Below, one piece after another: positions 1 through 9,637 of a stretch of 59,053 nt of DNA. Where the stretch lies: assembly GCF_001542415.1 (NCBI RefSeq), contig NZ_LNCU01000107.1, positions 164,752-223,804 of the forward strand. Reading direction: 5' to 3'. Made by a program: the position numbers and the translations under genes. The stretch is from Bradyrhizobium macuxiense (GTDB taxonomy: Bacteria; Pseudomonadota; Alphaproteobacteria; Rhizobiales; Xanthobacteraceae). Under the pieces are notes generated by a model. It made no database searches. It was given only the letters and a program-made list of their open reading frames with translations, and was not told where the DNA came from. Numbering within the stretch: the stretch's first letter is position 1; each line of letters begins with the position of its first letter.

Positions 1-258
1 CCCGCCGTACCGTCCTCATCTTCATTGGTCACGAACTCGCGGCGGCCACCATCCAGACGCATTTGGACACTTGCAAGGTAGTTGGTCCGTTGGTTTGATG
101 TAAGTGAAACTCGCAGGGCGAAGCCCAAGGTCGGTTAGTAGCGAGCAACTGTGCGCGAAAGATACAAGAAAATGGGGTCGGCAGTCTGAGAACAACAGCT
201 GGCGGCGGCAATCTTGGTCGAATCCTATTCTGGACCCAATGTTGGTCTCGTGATTGCG

Positions 259-515
259 CCTCCCCGCAACCACCGATGCTTGCGACAGCAAGTCATCCAG
301 AGCGCCGGTCTCCGAAAAGAAGTCGGGGTTTTTCTTGCCCGCCGCAAAGCGCAGGACCGCGGCCAAGTCGCCCCGCAACACGATCGCTAGCTTTTCGCCA
401 TCGGGAACGAGCGTTATCTGATCGACCAACGCGCGCAAACCTCCGCCGTCTCGGTTCTCTCGCCTTCACTTTGCAGGCTCTCGTACAGGGCGCCCACGCG
501 TTGACGGTAGACCAT
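259..515 (-). pseudogene. Serine site-specific recombinase, C-terminal remnant
   Basis: On the minus strand, two frames together give the end of a large serine recombinase. VYRQRVGALYESLQ, just below 515, is followed after a one-base frame change near 440 by RALVDQITLVPDGEKLAIVLR, then a stretch rich in L, A and G ending in LLSQASVVAG near 262. This tail is familiar from resolvase/invertase-type recombinases of Bradyrhizobium mobile elements. The catalytic N-terminal domain is missing, and past 262 the frame runs on into unrelated sequence. It is therefore a dead fragment of an integrative element and probably marks an old island boundary. The family call rests on remembered similarity of the tail. 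Confidence 0.7.
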
Positions 516-1039
516 CCGCAAACGGAGCGTCATTCAAGATTTCTCTTCAGAGCCGAGTATCGACTCTAACCAACGGTTGGCGTGAAGCGCGCGCAGGAGA
601 GCCTTAAGACATGGGCCGGAGCATCTGGACGGTCCGATACGTGATGAGGTCCTATGCCCCGTAAGAGGTGGAGTGTTTAGTTACGCGGCTGCGTTAATGC
701 AGACCCTCGATCCCCAAGAGTCGGCAGCTCCCCAACGAGCCACTTGGTCCGACTTGGGTAGGTAGAGTGAGTTGCGATTCGCCAATAGGTTTTCGGCAAT
801 GGCCGTGCATTTTGCTTTCAATTTCTGAGAATAGACGGAGTGAGCGCCCGAAGACCTTGCCGCCAAGACTTGCCGAAGGAGATGATAATTCGTTTCCGGC
901 TAAATCCATGCCCTGGAGCCGAGGATCTTTTTCCTCAAATATCCTCAAGTGTTTCGTCCTCGCTGTCCGTTTGAAGGATGGTTTGGGAAAGGAGCACGGC
1001 GGCTCTTTGAAGTGGAGGAATGAAGTAATCAAGCTCCGC
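516..1039. other. Intergenic, no gene recognised
   Basis: Short open frames exist on both strands but none has a recognisable family, a convincing ribosome binding site or coding-like composition. The stretch lies between the recombinase scrap and the amidohydrolase remnant. It may contain the decayed 5' end of the latter, but I could not align it to anything. Confidence 0.4.
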
Positions 1040-2075
1040 AAAGCTGACTCGTGCCATACGTTTCGCGGCGTTTATGGTGAGGACGACCTGACTATCGAGA
1101 GCCTGCCCCGCATCGCCGAGAAATACCGTGAAACCATTCAGCCTGGCTTTTATGCACGCATTTTCGACCTAGCAAACATCAAGGGTTGTCATGTCAATTC
1201 GCTACAGCGCATCTTTATGGAGACCGAACAGCCAGAGTTACTCGATCACGACATAAGCATCCTTCAATTGTGCCGGTGTAGTGCCGCCGACTTTGCGTGG
1301 GTGGAGGCAGAGACAGGCAGACGCCCGACCACGCTCGATGAGTGGCTCGACGTCATCGACTTCTATTTCGCAACATACGGCGCCAAAGCCGTCGCTGTAA
1401 AATCGCAAATTGCCTATTCGCGTGCACTCGATTTCGAGCCGGTCACCAAAGCACATGCGTCAAGGCTATTTCCCCACCATGCCGACCGAGTCGGCGCATT
1501 ACATGCTCTCGGTCCTGACGACCTCAAGGCGCTGCAAGATTATCTGTTCCGCTATTGCGTGGACGAGGCTGGCGAGTGCGGCCTACCGGTGCAAGCTGCA
1601 CACAGGCGTTTTGGCTGGCTACGGCGTGATGCAGCTCGGTCGTACCCGCAGCAATGCCGCAGACGTCTGCCGTCTATTGCAGGAATTTCCAGAAACCCGA
1701 TTCGTTCTAATGCACATCGGCTATCCATACGAGCACGAGTTTATCGCTTTGGCCAAACACTACCCTAACGCCGCGATCGACATGTGCTGGGCATGGATTA
1801 TCAATCCTGTGGCGGGCGTTCGCTTTCTGAAGGAATTTCTGATGGCAGTTCCGTCCAACAAGATCTTCACCTTCGGCGGCGACTATGTCGCTGTCGAGCC
1901 AATTTATGGCCACGCGTTCGTAGCGCGCCGTGGAATCGCACAGGCGCTCTCGCAGTTGGTCGCTGAGGGCTGGATCGCTCTTGAGAATACCCATGACCTT
2001 ATTGACCAAATCATGCGCGGCAACGCACTTCAGTTTTTTCGGAAAGGGCATCGAGCGGACACGACACATTCGTGA
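1040..2075 (+). pseudogene. Amidohydrolase family protein, frameshifted
   Basis: Two overlapping plus-strand frames join into one amidohydrolase-2/TIM-barrel-like protein. The first carries FRGVYGEDDLT and LDEWLDVIDFYFATYGAKAVAVK and ends at GLPVQ. The second continues with KLHTGVLAGYGVMQLGRT, VLMHIGYPYEHEFIALAKHY, AIDMCWAWIINP and IFTFGGDYVAVEPIYGHAF. Joining GLPV to KLHTG requires dropping one C at about 1592, so a single-base insertion breaks the reading frame. Family members cleave or decarboxylate small carboxylated compounds with a metal centre; the HTG and GGD motifs would contribute ligands. The N-terminus before about 1040 is not recognisable. A sequencing error at 1592 is possible, but the missing start argues for real decay. 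Confidence 0.7.
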
Positions 2076-3049
2076 ACGTGGACCTACCGCCTTGAGAGCT
2101 TGTCGACATCCATGACCGTCACTCCTTTGCCCAGTTGCCGCCCGGACTGCGAGTTAAGCTGACCCCCGGGTGGATAACAGGGTTTATGGAAACAAGCCGT
2201 GTACGCTCTATTACAAGTGTCTTCGGGCCGGATGTGTCTAGCCATGTAACTGACCTCCGCTACCACCTTCCTCGCACTCCCGTCGACTTGGCATCCGCTT
2301 TTGGCCGAGCGCGCTGTTTAGCTGGCCTGCGATCTCCACAGTCACGGCAGTTGCCGGCGCGCGATCTCGAAAATCAGTGACGGTCTCGATCCCGGATTGC
2401 TTCCTCCAGCGCTCACACCTCCCAAGAGCGTTTGCCGCAGCAAATGTTCGTCACGGCTTTTAGGTTTCCGGCAGGGTAACGGCCTTCGGAGCGGGAGGTT
2501 CGTTTTGCAGCGCTCTAGAAATATGTTCGTCGCGTGACAGCTGATGGTGACGAGCGTGAGCCAAGTACAGCTGGATCGCCGGAGATCACTTGGGGAGGCT
2601 TATGGCTGACGGATCGGCGAGTGACATTAGCGGCGTTAGGCTAGCGAGTGGCCGCCGCGCTCAAGGGTGAGCCGAATCTGCGGATTCGCAGGATCCGGTG
2701 CGAACTGACATGCAAGGACGGCCGATAGGCCATCTCCGTAACCGCTCCGAACATGTCAAAGCCAATATCGCGCGACTAACGGAGTTCATCGGATAGCGGC
2801 TCAGAAAGTCCCGAAACTATTTTGCGAAATGCACGCCAACCCTTGGCAAATCGGTCCGTTTGCCACGCGCCGGCGGCTCTCTGCGGAGACTAGGAGTGCG
2901 GTATTCTAGGACAATCTGCTTACTTGATGAACGCAGGTAACGCGCATACTGGCGTCACATTGTCGATTGTACCAGCCAGATGCGGGGAAACCGGCTGGCG
3001 AGATCGTCGCGCTCGGGCGGCATAGACGATCAGCAGTAAGGGGGAAACT
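2076..3049. other. Long intergenic stretch, nothing recognised
   Basis: About 970 bases lie between the amidohydrolase remnant and the SDR gene. All six frames are broken by stops into peptides shorter than about 80 residues, except frames that are shadows of the downstream SDR. I found no tRNA-like cloverleaf, repeat array or transposase motif. The last 20 bases hold the strong AAGGGGG ribosome binding site of the SDR gene. Confidence 0.4.
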
Positions 3050-3799
3050 ATGAGGCTCCGCGGTAGATGTGCACTGGTCACGGGTGCAAATGCAGGGATC
3101 GGCAAAGCTATTGCCATGCGACTGGCTGCCGAAGGCGCTGACGTCGCGTTAGTCGATATCTCCGACTCTGACGTCACAGCGGCTGAAGTCGCAGCCAGCG
3201 GCTCCAGGACACTTGCTATCCGTGCCGACGTCTCGTCTGAAACTGACGTGCAATCGGCCGTCGAGCAGGCGCTTTCTGCTTTCGGTCGCATTGACATTCT
3301 AGTGAATAATGCGGCGATGACCGCACCACCACGCCCCTTCGACCAGATCGGTCCAGCGGAATGGCGTCGCATGATGGATGTCAATACCCTCGGCCCGTAT
3401 ATGCTGAGCCGCGCCACCGTACCCCCAATGCGCACACTCAAGCGCGGCCGCATCATCAACATCGTTTCGGCTACCTTCCATCAGGGCGTACCGTTTCTCT
3501 TGCACTATGTCTCAAGCAAGGGCGCGATGATCGGCTTCACGCGAGCACTGGCGCGAGAGCTCGGCAATGACAACATTACCGTCAATGCCATTGCGCCAGG
3601 CTTCACCCTGACAGAGCGGATCGCCAGGCAGACTGAGAGGGTGGAGGCTTTCCGGCGCGACAACATGAGAGCGTTGTCCATCAAGCGCGATGAAGTGCCG
3701 GAAGATATAGCTGGTGCGGCGAGCTTCCTCGCCAGCGATGACTCGTCTTTTATCACCGGCCAAACGATCATCATCGATGGTGGCTGGGCGATGATCTGA
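3050..3799 (+). CDS. SDR family oxidoreductase (FabG-like)
   Basis: This is a classical short-chain dehydrogenase of 249 residues, the usual family length. The N-terminal cofactor motif TGANAGIG, the NNAA segment, a serine in the IVSAT strand, the catalytic pair in YVSSK and the C-terminal ITGQTIIIDGG motif are all present and in order. Such enzymes interconvert hydroxy and keto groups with NAD(P)H in the cytoplasm. The start is fixed by AAGGGGG seven bases upstream of the ATG. It opens a co-directional run with the ETF genes, about 95 bases before ETF beta. It could act on a hydroxyacyl-CoA or an alcohol whose electrons then pass to the ETF system, but the substrate is unknown. Confidence 0.9.
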   Translation: MRLRGRCALVTGANAGIGKAIAMRLAAEGADVALVDISDSDVTAAEVAASGSRTLAIRADVSSETDVQSAVEQALSAFGRIDILVNNAAMTAPPRPFDQIGPAEWRRMMDVNTLGPYMLSRATVPPMRTLKRGRIINIVSATFHQGVPFLLHYVSSKGAMIGFTRALARELGNDNITVNAIAPGFTLTERIARQTERVEAFRRDNMRALSIKRDEVPEDIAGAASFLASDDSSFITGQTIIIDGGWAMI

Positions 3800-3895
3800 G
3801 CACCGAGGTCGCGCCGGTCAGCTTTGGAGCGCTCGTTCCGTAGGCGGATTGGTAGCCGATCTTCTCGAACTTTCTGCGCACCGATTGGAGTGGTC

Positions 3896-4675
3896 ATGAA
3901 AATCATCACTTTCGTTAAACATGTGCCGTCGTCTGGCGCGACGCCGCGAATCGCAGTTACGAAAAGAGGCATCGAGGAAGAGGGCCTTGCCTACGAGGCC
4001 AATGAGACGGATCTCTACGCGATCGAAGAAGCCCTTTACCAACGCTTCGTTCACCAGGGCACCGTAACAGCCGTCACGATCGGACCGCGGCGTGCTCAAG
4101 CAGCGCTGCATGTCGCTTACGCCAAGGGCGTAGACCATGGAATCCACGTGCTCACTGAGGGATCCCACGGGACAGATACAGCCCTCAACGTGGCGGCCGC
4201 AGCGGAGGTCGTGAAGAAGCAGGGTTTCGATTTGATATTTACCGGCATTCAGGCGGATGATGATTTGCAGGGGCTGTTTGGGATCGCTCTAGCTGAACAT
4301 CTCGGCATTCCCGTCATCTCAGCCGTAACGCAGGTTAACGTGAGCGCCGACAAGAAGACGGCCGTCGTCACACGTGAGCTTGGCGGTGGCTATAAAGAAG
4401 AATTTGAAGTCGACCTGCCCTGCTTGTGCACTGTGCAGTTCGGTATCCGGCCGGTGCGCTACTCGTCAATCATGGCGATCGTAAAAGCGCGTTCGCGGAA
4501 GATTGAATCCATGTCTCTCGAAGCAATGAAAATTGCGTCTCGGCAGGCAAGTCGTATGAGCATCGCCGAACTGTCGTATCCCGAGAATAGCGGACAATGC
4601 CAAATGCTCGACGGGGCGCCCGCCGAAGCCGTGCGAACTCTTGTCGCAAACCTCGTTGAGAAGGGGGTCATCTGA
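3896..4675 (+). CDS. etfB: Electron transfer flavoprotein beta subunit (EtfB/FixA-like)
   Basis: The protein begins MKIITFVKHVPSSG, the typical ETF beta start, and runs 259 residues. It carries the conserved TDLYAIEEALYQ segment, the nucleotide-binding region around GTDTALNVAAAAEV, and the GIQADDDLQGLFGIALAEHLGIP stretch. I place the start at the ATG at 3896, because GGAG lies just upstream and residues before it do not resemble the family. ETF beta pairs with alpha to hold FAD and AMP and carries electrons from flavin dehydrogenases to a quinone reductase. The stop is one base before the alpha ATG, so translation is coupled. Whether this copy serves general acyl-CoA dehydrogenases or a dedicated partner cannot be read. 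Confidence 0.92.
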   Translation: MKIITFVKHVPSSGATPRIAVTKRGIEEEGLAYEANETDLYAIEEALYQRFVHQGTVTAVTIGPRRAQAALHVAYAKGVDHGIHVLTEGSHGTDTALNVAAAAEVVKKQGFDLIFTGIQADDDLQGLFGIALAEHLGIPVISAVTQVNVSADKKTAVVTRELGGGYKEEFEVDLPCLCTVQFGIRPVRYSSIMAIVKARSRKIESMSLEAMKIASRQASRMSIAELSYPENSGQCQMLDGAPAEAVRTLVANLVEKGVI

Positions 4676-4676
4676 A

Positions 4677-5654
4677 ATGGGTTCGATCGATGTCGTTGTC
4701 TATTGCGAAGCGGGCGCTGGACAGACGGAGGCGTCGAACGCCTCGCTGATCACCGCCGGGGCGAAGCTAGCCGCGAACCAGGGGGGACGTGTTGTGTGCC
4801 TGCTCGTCGGGAATGATATCGCCGAGGTAGCTGGCGAACTTGGACAGTATGTCGATGAGGTGCGAGTTGCGGACGCGCCGCGCCATGCTGACTACGATCC
4901 GCTTACGGTCCTAGGCGCCCTACAGAAGCTCGTAGTGGAGATCGACCCCTGTGCAGTCTTATTCGGCCACACTCATATCGGTATGGATCTAGCCGCTCGG
5001 CTGAGCGCCAAGCTAGGCACAAGCCTGATCAGCAATTGCTTTGATGTTCAGTGCGAAGCTGGGGCGACTCACTTTTTACGCCCAATGTACCGCGGTCGAG
5101 TCAACGCGAAGGTCGCCGTCGAAGGTGGAATAATCGTCGCGACAATTCAGCAGAGCGGTGCTCGGCAGCCCGATCTAAAGGGGGGCGGGCAGGTGATCGC
5201 TATTGAGGTCGAGTACGCCGAAGATCGCCGGATCCGGCCACTCAAAACAATCGCACCCACTCGTTCGGGGGTTGACATCGCGAAGGCGGATATTGTCGTG
5301 GCCGGCGGCCGCGGCGTGGGCGAAAAGGAGAATTTCGCGCTCGTCGAAGCATTGGCAGCGGCGGTTGGGGGCGTGTCGGCTTGCTCGCGTCCCCTGGTAG
5401 ACATCGGATGGTTCACCTCGAGTTCGCAAGTCGGTCTTTCAGGAACCACAGTGAAGCCGAAGCTCTACATTGCTTGCGGGATCTCCGGTGCGGTGGAACA
5501 TGTTCACGGTATGAAGGAATCGGGAACAATCGTCGCGATCAACAAAGATCCCGATGCACCGATCTTCAGAATAGCCGACATTGGCATTGTTGGAGACCTA
5601 CTTGAACTCCTGCCGCTCATTACAACGGAAGTAAAATCGACGCGAACCGCGTAG
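4677..5654 (+). CDS. etfA: Electron transfer flavoprotein alpha subunit (EtfA/FixB-like)
   Basis: A 325-residue ETF alpha. The C-terminal FAD domain is canonical: VVAGGRGVGEKENFALVEAL, then SRPLVDIGWF, QVGLSGTTVKPKLYIACGIS, and finally GTIVAINKDPDAPIF and IADIGIVGDL. The start at 4677 follows AAGGGGG, which lies inside the end of the beta gene. It forms the soluble FAD heterodimer with the beta subunit. The following genes, a CrtI-like flavoprotein and a membrane Fe-S protein, suggest that this pair is a dedicated electron shuttle rather than the housekeeping ETF, though that is inference. Confidence 0.93.
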   Translation: MGSIDVVVYCEAGAGQTEASNASLITAGAKLAANQGGRVVCLLVGNDIAEVAGELGQYVDEVRVADAPRHADYDPLTVLGALQKLVVEIDPCAVLFGHTHIGMDLAARLSAKLGTSLISNCFDVQCEAGATHFLRPMYRGRVNAKVAVEGGIIVATIQQSGARQPDLKGGGQVIAIEVEYAEDRRIRPLKTIAPTRSGVDIAKADIVVAGGRGVGEKENFALVEALAAAVGGVSACSRPLVDIGWFTSSSQVGLSGTTVKPKLYIACGISGAVEHVHGMKESGTIVAINKDPDAPIFRIADIGIVGDLLELLPLITTEVKSTRTA

Positions 5655-5682
5655 ACGCGCACGCAACATCAGGAGAAATAAA

Positions 5683-7296
5683 ATGAGCAACACGCGGTTC
5701 GACGGTATCATCATCGGTGGCGGCCACAACGGCCTTATCACAGCTGCCTACCTCGCAAAGGCTGGCGTTAAAGTCGCCGTATTCGAATCCAAGCTAACGG
5801 TCGGCGGGGGCTTCGCGACCGAGGAACTGTCAGTTCCGGGCTTCAAGCACAACACGCACGCCATCTACACCAAGTTGCACGAGAGCCCGATTCATTACGA
5901 TCTGCAGCTCGACCGTTATGGCGTCTCTTACATCTACCCGCAGGCTCGGCACATCATCGTCAAGCATGACAGTTACTTCGTCCAACACCAGGATCTGGAA
6001 GCGACGATCGAGTCAATTAGCAGGTTCTCGAAAAAGGATGCGGCGGCGTATCGCAAGCTCGCTTATCAGTGGAAGGACTGGCTGCTCGATTTCGGCCTGC
6101 CCGAACTCTACTCGGCGCCGAAGCCGCCAGACCAGTGGGAAGACGACTTGAAGAAAATGCCGAGCGGCGCCGAATATGTCCGGCTCGTGAAGGATTACAG
6201 CCCGCTTGAGTTCGCGATGGAAACGTTCGAGACGGCGCTGTGCCGCGACCTATTTCTGCGCTCGACGATCATGTCCGAATACGAAATCACGACTAAGGGC
6301 ATTCCGCCCTTTGTTTTCTGCAACGTCGCCTGCTGGCTGGCAGGGAAGACAGCGATCGTAAGGGGGGGCACCCGCGTCGCCGCGGAGGGGATCGCGCGGG
6401 TCGTTCAGGAAAACGGCGGCCAGATCTTCACTGGCGCGCCAGTGCAGCGGATCATCGTCGAAAACGGCACGGCGAAGGGCATCGTACTCAACGACGGCCG
6501 GGAATTCCGTGCCGATCATTTCGTCGCGTCCTCGATCGATCCGATCCACACGTTCCTGTACATGGTCGGTGACGATAAGCTTCCTGTCGAAGTGCAGCAA
6601 AAGGTCGCCGGCCTTCAATTCAGCGAACTTGCACTGTTCCGTGTCTTCCTGTCGTTGAAGGAGCGCCCGAAGTTCAAGATCGCCGAGCGCGATCCGATGA
6701 TTAATGATGGGCTCCGCTACGGGATCGGGTTTGAGCGCGATGAAGATACTCCGCGGATGGGCGAGCAGGTGCGCGCCGGGAGAATTCCCGACATCACCGG
6801 TCTAGCCGCCGGTATCTTCTCCACGCATGATCCGTCGCAGGCCCCTCCCGGTGGTTGCACTGCTTCCCTCAGCCTGCTCGCGCCGTTTGAGCTCGCCGAT
6901 GGAGGCGCGGCGCGTTGGGTGGACGTGGCGAACGATTTGGCGGACAAAATGATGGATAAGTTCCGGGAATACGCGCCGAACATGACCGATGACAACGTGC
7001 TGGGCCGCTTCGCTTACACGCCGGTGGACATCGAAACCTATCTGCCGAGCATGATTCAGGGCGACATCTGCCATGGCAAGATCACGCCCGAACAGCTCGG
7101 CTTCAACCGGCCGTTCGCCGGCATGTCGAAGTACCGGACGATCATCGACAAACTGTACCTGTGCGGCGCATCTGCTCATCCCGGCGGCTTCGCCATTGGC
7201 GCGCCCGGCTACAACGCGGCTAACGCGATCGCCGACGATTTGGGCTACATGAAGTGGTGGCCGGCATTCGAGCCGCGGAAGGTCGTCTATATCTGA
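5683..7296 (+). CDS. FAD-dependent oxidoreductase, CrtI/PYROXD2-like
   Basis: A 537-residue flavoprotein of the phytoene desaturase superfamily. The N-terminus has the dinucleotide fold GGGHNGLITAAYLAKAG followed by VFESKLTVGGG. A second FAD contact appears around GGTRVAAEGIARVVQENGG, and the C-terminal motif LYLCGASAHPGGFAIGAPGYN completes the FAD site. The start has AGGAG nine bases upstream. Family members desaturate or oxidise hydrophobic substrates; this subgroup of non-carotenoid proteins has no settled reaction. No phytoene synthase or other carotenoid gene is near, and the ETF genes end only 28 bases before, so a desaturation feeding electrons into that ETF is the more likely role. 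Confidence 0.85.
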   Translation: MSNTRFDGIIIGGGHNGLITAAYLAKAGVKVAVFESKLTVGGGFATEELSVPGFKHNTHAIYTKLHESPIHYDLQLDRYGVSYIYPQARHIIVKHDSYFVQHQDLEATIESISRFSKKDAAAYRKLAYQWKDWLLDFGLPELYSAPKPPDQWEDDLKKMPSGAEYVRLVKDYSPLEFAMETFETALCRDLFLRSTIMSEYEITTKGIPPFVFCNVACWLAGKTAIVRGGTRVAAEGIARVVQENGGQIFTGAPVQRIIVENGTAKGIVLNDGREFRADHFVASSIDPIHTFLYMVGDDKLPVEVQQKVAGLQFSELALFRVFLSLKERPKFKIAERDPMINDGLRYGIGFERDEDTPRMGEQVRAGRIPDITGLAAGIFSTHDPSQAPPGGCTASLSLLAPFELADGGAARWVDVANDLADKMMDKFREYAPNMTDDNVLGRFAYTPVDIETYLPSMIQGDICHGKITPEQLGFNRPFAGMSKYRTIIDKLYLCGASAHPGGFAIGAPGYNAANAIADDLGYMKWWPAFEPRKVVYI

Positions 7297-7297
7297 C

Positions 7298-7321
7298 CGC
7301 CGCGACCGGCGAACCGCGGCG
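7298..7321 (+). other. Hairpin between the CrtI-like and EtfD-like genes
   Basis: A perfect 7-base inverted repeat, CGCCGCG at 7298-7304 and CGCGGCG at 7315-7321 with a 10-base loop, sits directly after the stop of the flavoprotein gene. No run of T follows, so it is not a standard intrinsic terminator. It may trim or stabilise the upstream message within the operon. Confidence 0.4.
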
Positions 7322-7373
7322 CGCCAACGACAGCAGCATATCGCGCGATGATAATTAAGAAGGTGAGGAACCA

Positions 7374-9464
7374 GTGGAATATTCGATCGTCCCAGCGCGG
7401 GAGATCTTCCGGCACTTCTCCGTCCTTTCGATCGGGATCTTCTACCTGACCGCTTTGATTAGTGTCGGGATCTTCGCGTATGGGGTCTGGCTACGCGTCG
7501 CAAAATATCGCGGGGGCCGGGCGGTTGCACAACATGGGTTGACTTGGGCCCGAGTCCGCGAGACTGCCCTGGTTGTGTTGAGCCATTCCAAGCTGAGGAA
7601 GCGAAATGCCTTGGCGGGGTGGGCCCACGTCCTGATCTTTTTCGGCTTTCTCACTCTCTTAGCCGGCACAATAACGATTTGGATCGATCACGACGTATTG
7701 GGGCTATTCGGCATCCATTTCTGGAAAGGCGTGTTCTATCTGTGGTTCTCAGCCACGCTGGACTTGATGGGCCTAGCACTCCTGGTCGGGCTTGCAATCA
7801 TGGCGGCTCGACGCTGGAGCACCCAGCCCCAGTTTGACTATTCGCGCGCGGACCGAAAGGCCGGTACCTACAGTCGTCTCGGTTACGTCCGGGACGATAC
7901 CATTTTCTTGGCGATACTCTTTCTCATCGGTGCAACCGGCTTCGTTACAGAGGCACTCCGTATCCTGGCCGACAGGCCGGACTTCGAAGTATGGTCGTTC
8001 GTTGGCTGGCAACTAGCCAACGGGCTGAGCGCGGTTGGTCTTTCGCGCGCGGACGCAAACCAGCTCCACTTCTATTGTTGGTGGCTGCACGCCATCCTGG
8101 TCTTTACGTTCATCGCTTACATCCCATATTCCAAGGCCATCCACATCCTTGTCGACTCGGCCAACCTGCTTGTCCGCGATCCCGTGGCTGGTAAGCGATT
8201 GCCCGCGATCTCTGAGGACGTAGCTGGGCTAGGCTATCAAAGGTTGGAGGACCTCACATGGAAGGACCGGCTGAACCTTGATGCTTGCACCAAGTGTGGG
8301 CGTTGTCACGTTGCGTGCCCTGCGCGCGCAGGTGGCTGGCAGCTTTCACCTCGCGATGTGATCCTCGATCTTAGGGAGCAGGCTGAAGCGAAGCTGGGCG
8401 GCGGGAGTCTGTTACATGAGACGAGTCTAGCTCACGACGGCAGTGCCGGCGGTGGTCTCATCAAGCCAGAGGTCCTCTGGGCTTGCACGACGTGCATGGC
8501 GTGTATGGAGGCCTGTCCGGTGGGGATCGAACATGTTCCGCTGATAGTTCAGATGCGGCGAAATCTAGTCGAACAGGGGGTTATGGAGCCCAATCTTCAG
8601 AAAACGTTAGAGAAGATTGGAAGCTCCGGCAACTCGTTCGGTGAAGCAGCGCAGAACAGAGCGAAATGGACTCAAGCTCTTCCTTTCAGGATCAAGGACG
8701 CCCGAAAAGAGCCGGTAGAGTATCTCTGGTTCGTCGGCGACTACGCGTCGTTCGATCCTGGTTTGCAGGAAATCACACGCAGCGTCGCGCGAATCCTGCA
8801 TAGAACGGGCGTCGATTTCGGTATTCTTTATGAAGCAGAGCAGAATTCCGGCAATGACGTTCGCAGGGTTGGAGAGGAGGGTCTCTTCCAGATGCTGATC
8901 GAGAATAACCTGGCCGCGCTCGGCCAGGCTCGGTTCAAAGAGATCATCACGACGGATCCGCACACCTACAATACCCTCAAGTTCGAATATCCGGAATTTG
9001 GCGGTGAATATCGCGTGCGTCATTATACGGAGCTTCTTGCCGAACTTATTGAGAGCGGTCGTATCCCGATCTCGCATCCTCTGGACGCCATTGCGACATA
9101 TCATGATCCGTGCAATCTCTCGCGTTACACTGAAGTGACGGATGCCCCACGAGCGATCATGCAGGCGATCGGGATCAAATTGATCGAGATGCCTCGTAAT
9201 CGCTCGAACAGCTTTTGTTGCGGCGCCGGCGGAGGACGGATCTGGATGGCAAGTCCCGGCTCGGAGGAGCGTCCAAGTCATCAGAGAATGAGAGAGGCAT
9301 TAGAACTTCCCGATGTGAAGTATTTTGTTGTCGCCTGTCCGAAGGACGTTGTCATGTTTCGAGAAGCTGCAGCTGCGGTCCAAGGTGCAGGGCATATCCA
9401 AGTGAAAGAAATGATCGAACTAGTTGAGATGGCGATCAGTGAGACAGTTCCCGCCCTCAGTTAG
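7374..9464 (+). CDS. Membrane (Fe-S) oxidoreductase, EtfD/HdrD-like ETF:quinone reductase candidate
   Basis: A 696-residue fusion. The first 260 residues hold five to six hydrophobic helices of the nitrate-reductase gamma type with membrane histidines suited to haem b. Two 4Fe-4S motifs follow, CTKCGRCHVACP near residue 303 and CTTCMACMEACP near 370. The rest is a CCG-type domain with DPCNLSRY near 577, FCCGAGGG near 613 and a late ACP near 654. The family is related to heterodisulfide reductase D and to mycobacterial EtfD, which passes electrons from ETF to membrane quinone. Sitting 77 bases after the CrtI-like gene and downstream of etfBA, it probably takes electrons from this ETF. Translation starts at GTG 7374 with AAGGTGAGG upstream. 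Confidence 0.85.
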   Translation: MEYSIVPAREIFRHFSVLSIGIFYLTALISVGIFAYGVWLRVAKYRGGRAVAQHGLTWARVRETALVVLSHSKLRKRNALAGWAHVLIFFGFLTLLAGTITIWIDHDVLGLFGIHFWKGVFYLWFSATLDLMGLALLVGLAIMAARRWSTQPQFDYSRADRKAGTYSRLGYVRDDTIFLAILFLIGATGFVTEALRILADRPDFEVWSFVGWQLANGLSAVGLSRADANQLHFYCWWLHAILVFTFIAYIPYSKAIHILVDSANLLVRDPVAGKRLPAISEDVAGLGYQRLEDLTWKDRLNLDACTKCGRCHVACPARAGGWQLSPRDVILDLREQAEAKLGGGSLLHETSLAHDGSAGGGLIKPEVLWACTTCMACMEACPVGIEHVPLIVQMRRNLVEQGVMEPNLQKTLEKIGSSGNSFGEAAQNRAKWTQALPFRIKDARKEPVEYLWFVGDYASFDPGLQEITRSVARILHRTGVDFGILYEAEQNSGNDVRRVGEEGLFQMLIENNLAALGQARFKEIITTDPHTYNTLKFEYPEFGGEYRVRHYTELLAELIESGRIPISHPLDAIATYHDPCNLSRYTEVTDAPRAIMQAIGIKLIEMPRNRSNSFCCGAGGGRIWMASPGSEERPSHQRMREALELPDVKYFVVACPKDVVMFREAAAAVQGAGHIQVKEMIELVEMAISETVPALS

Positions 9465-9466
9465 CG

Positions 9467-9507
9467 CCGCCGTGAGCGTAGTGGCACCAAGTGGACCGCG
9501 ACGGCGG
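9467..9507 (+). terminator. Possible terminator or stabilising stem-loop
   Basis: CCGCCGT at 9467-9473 pairs perfectly with ACGGCGG at 9501-9507, starting two bases after the EtfD-like stop codon. The loop is long (27 bases) and no T-run follows, so this is at best a factor-dependent terminator or 3' stabilising structure for the ETF operon. Confidence 0.35.
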
Positions 9508-9637
9508 GACTTGCAAAGGAGAAACGCTTGACCAAGCCCTCGTCAAGATGGATCGTGCGAAGCAGCGCAGAACTCAAACTTCGGTGCCTAGTCAACCAAC
9601 CTAGGTGGGCGGCAACTACTGCCCTTGCCTCAAAAGT

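Noticed and set aside
5683..7296. Carotenoid biosynthesis (phytoene desaturase)
   Set aside because: Only the flavin fold is shared. No other carotenoid genes are near and the ETF context argues for another role.
8607..9281. 224-residue minus-strand frame
   Set aside because: It lies entirely inside the EtfD-like gene, whose motifs are conserved on the plus strand.
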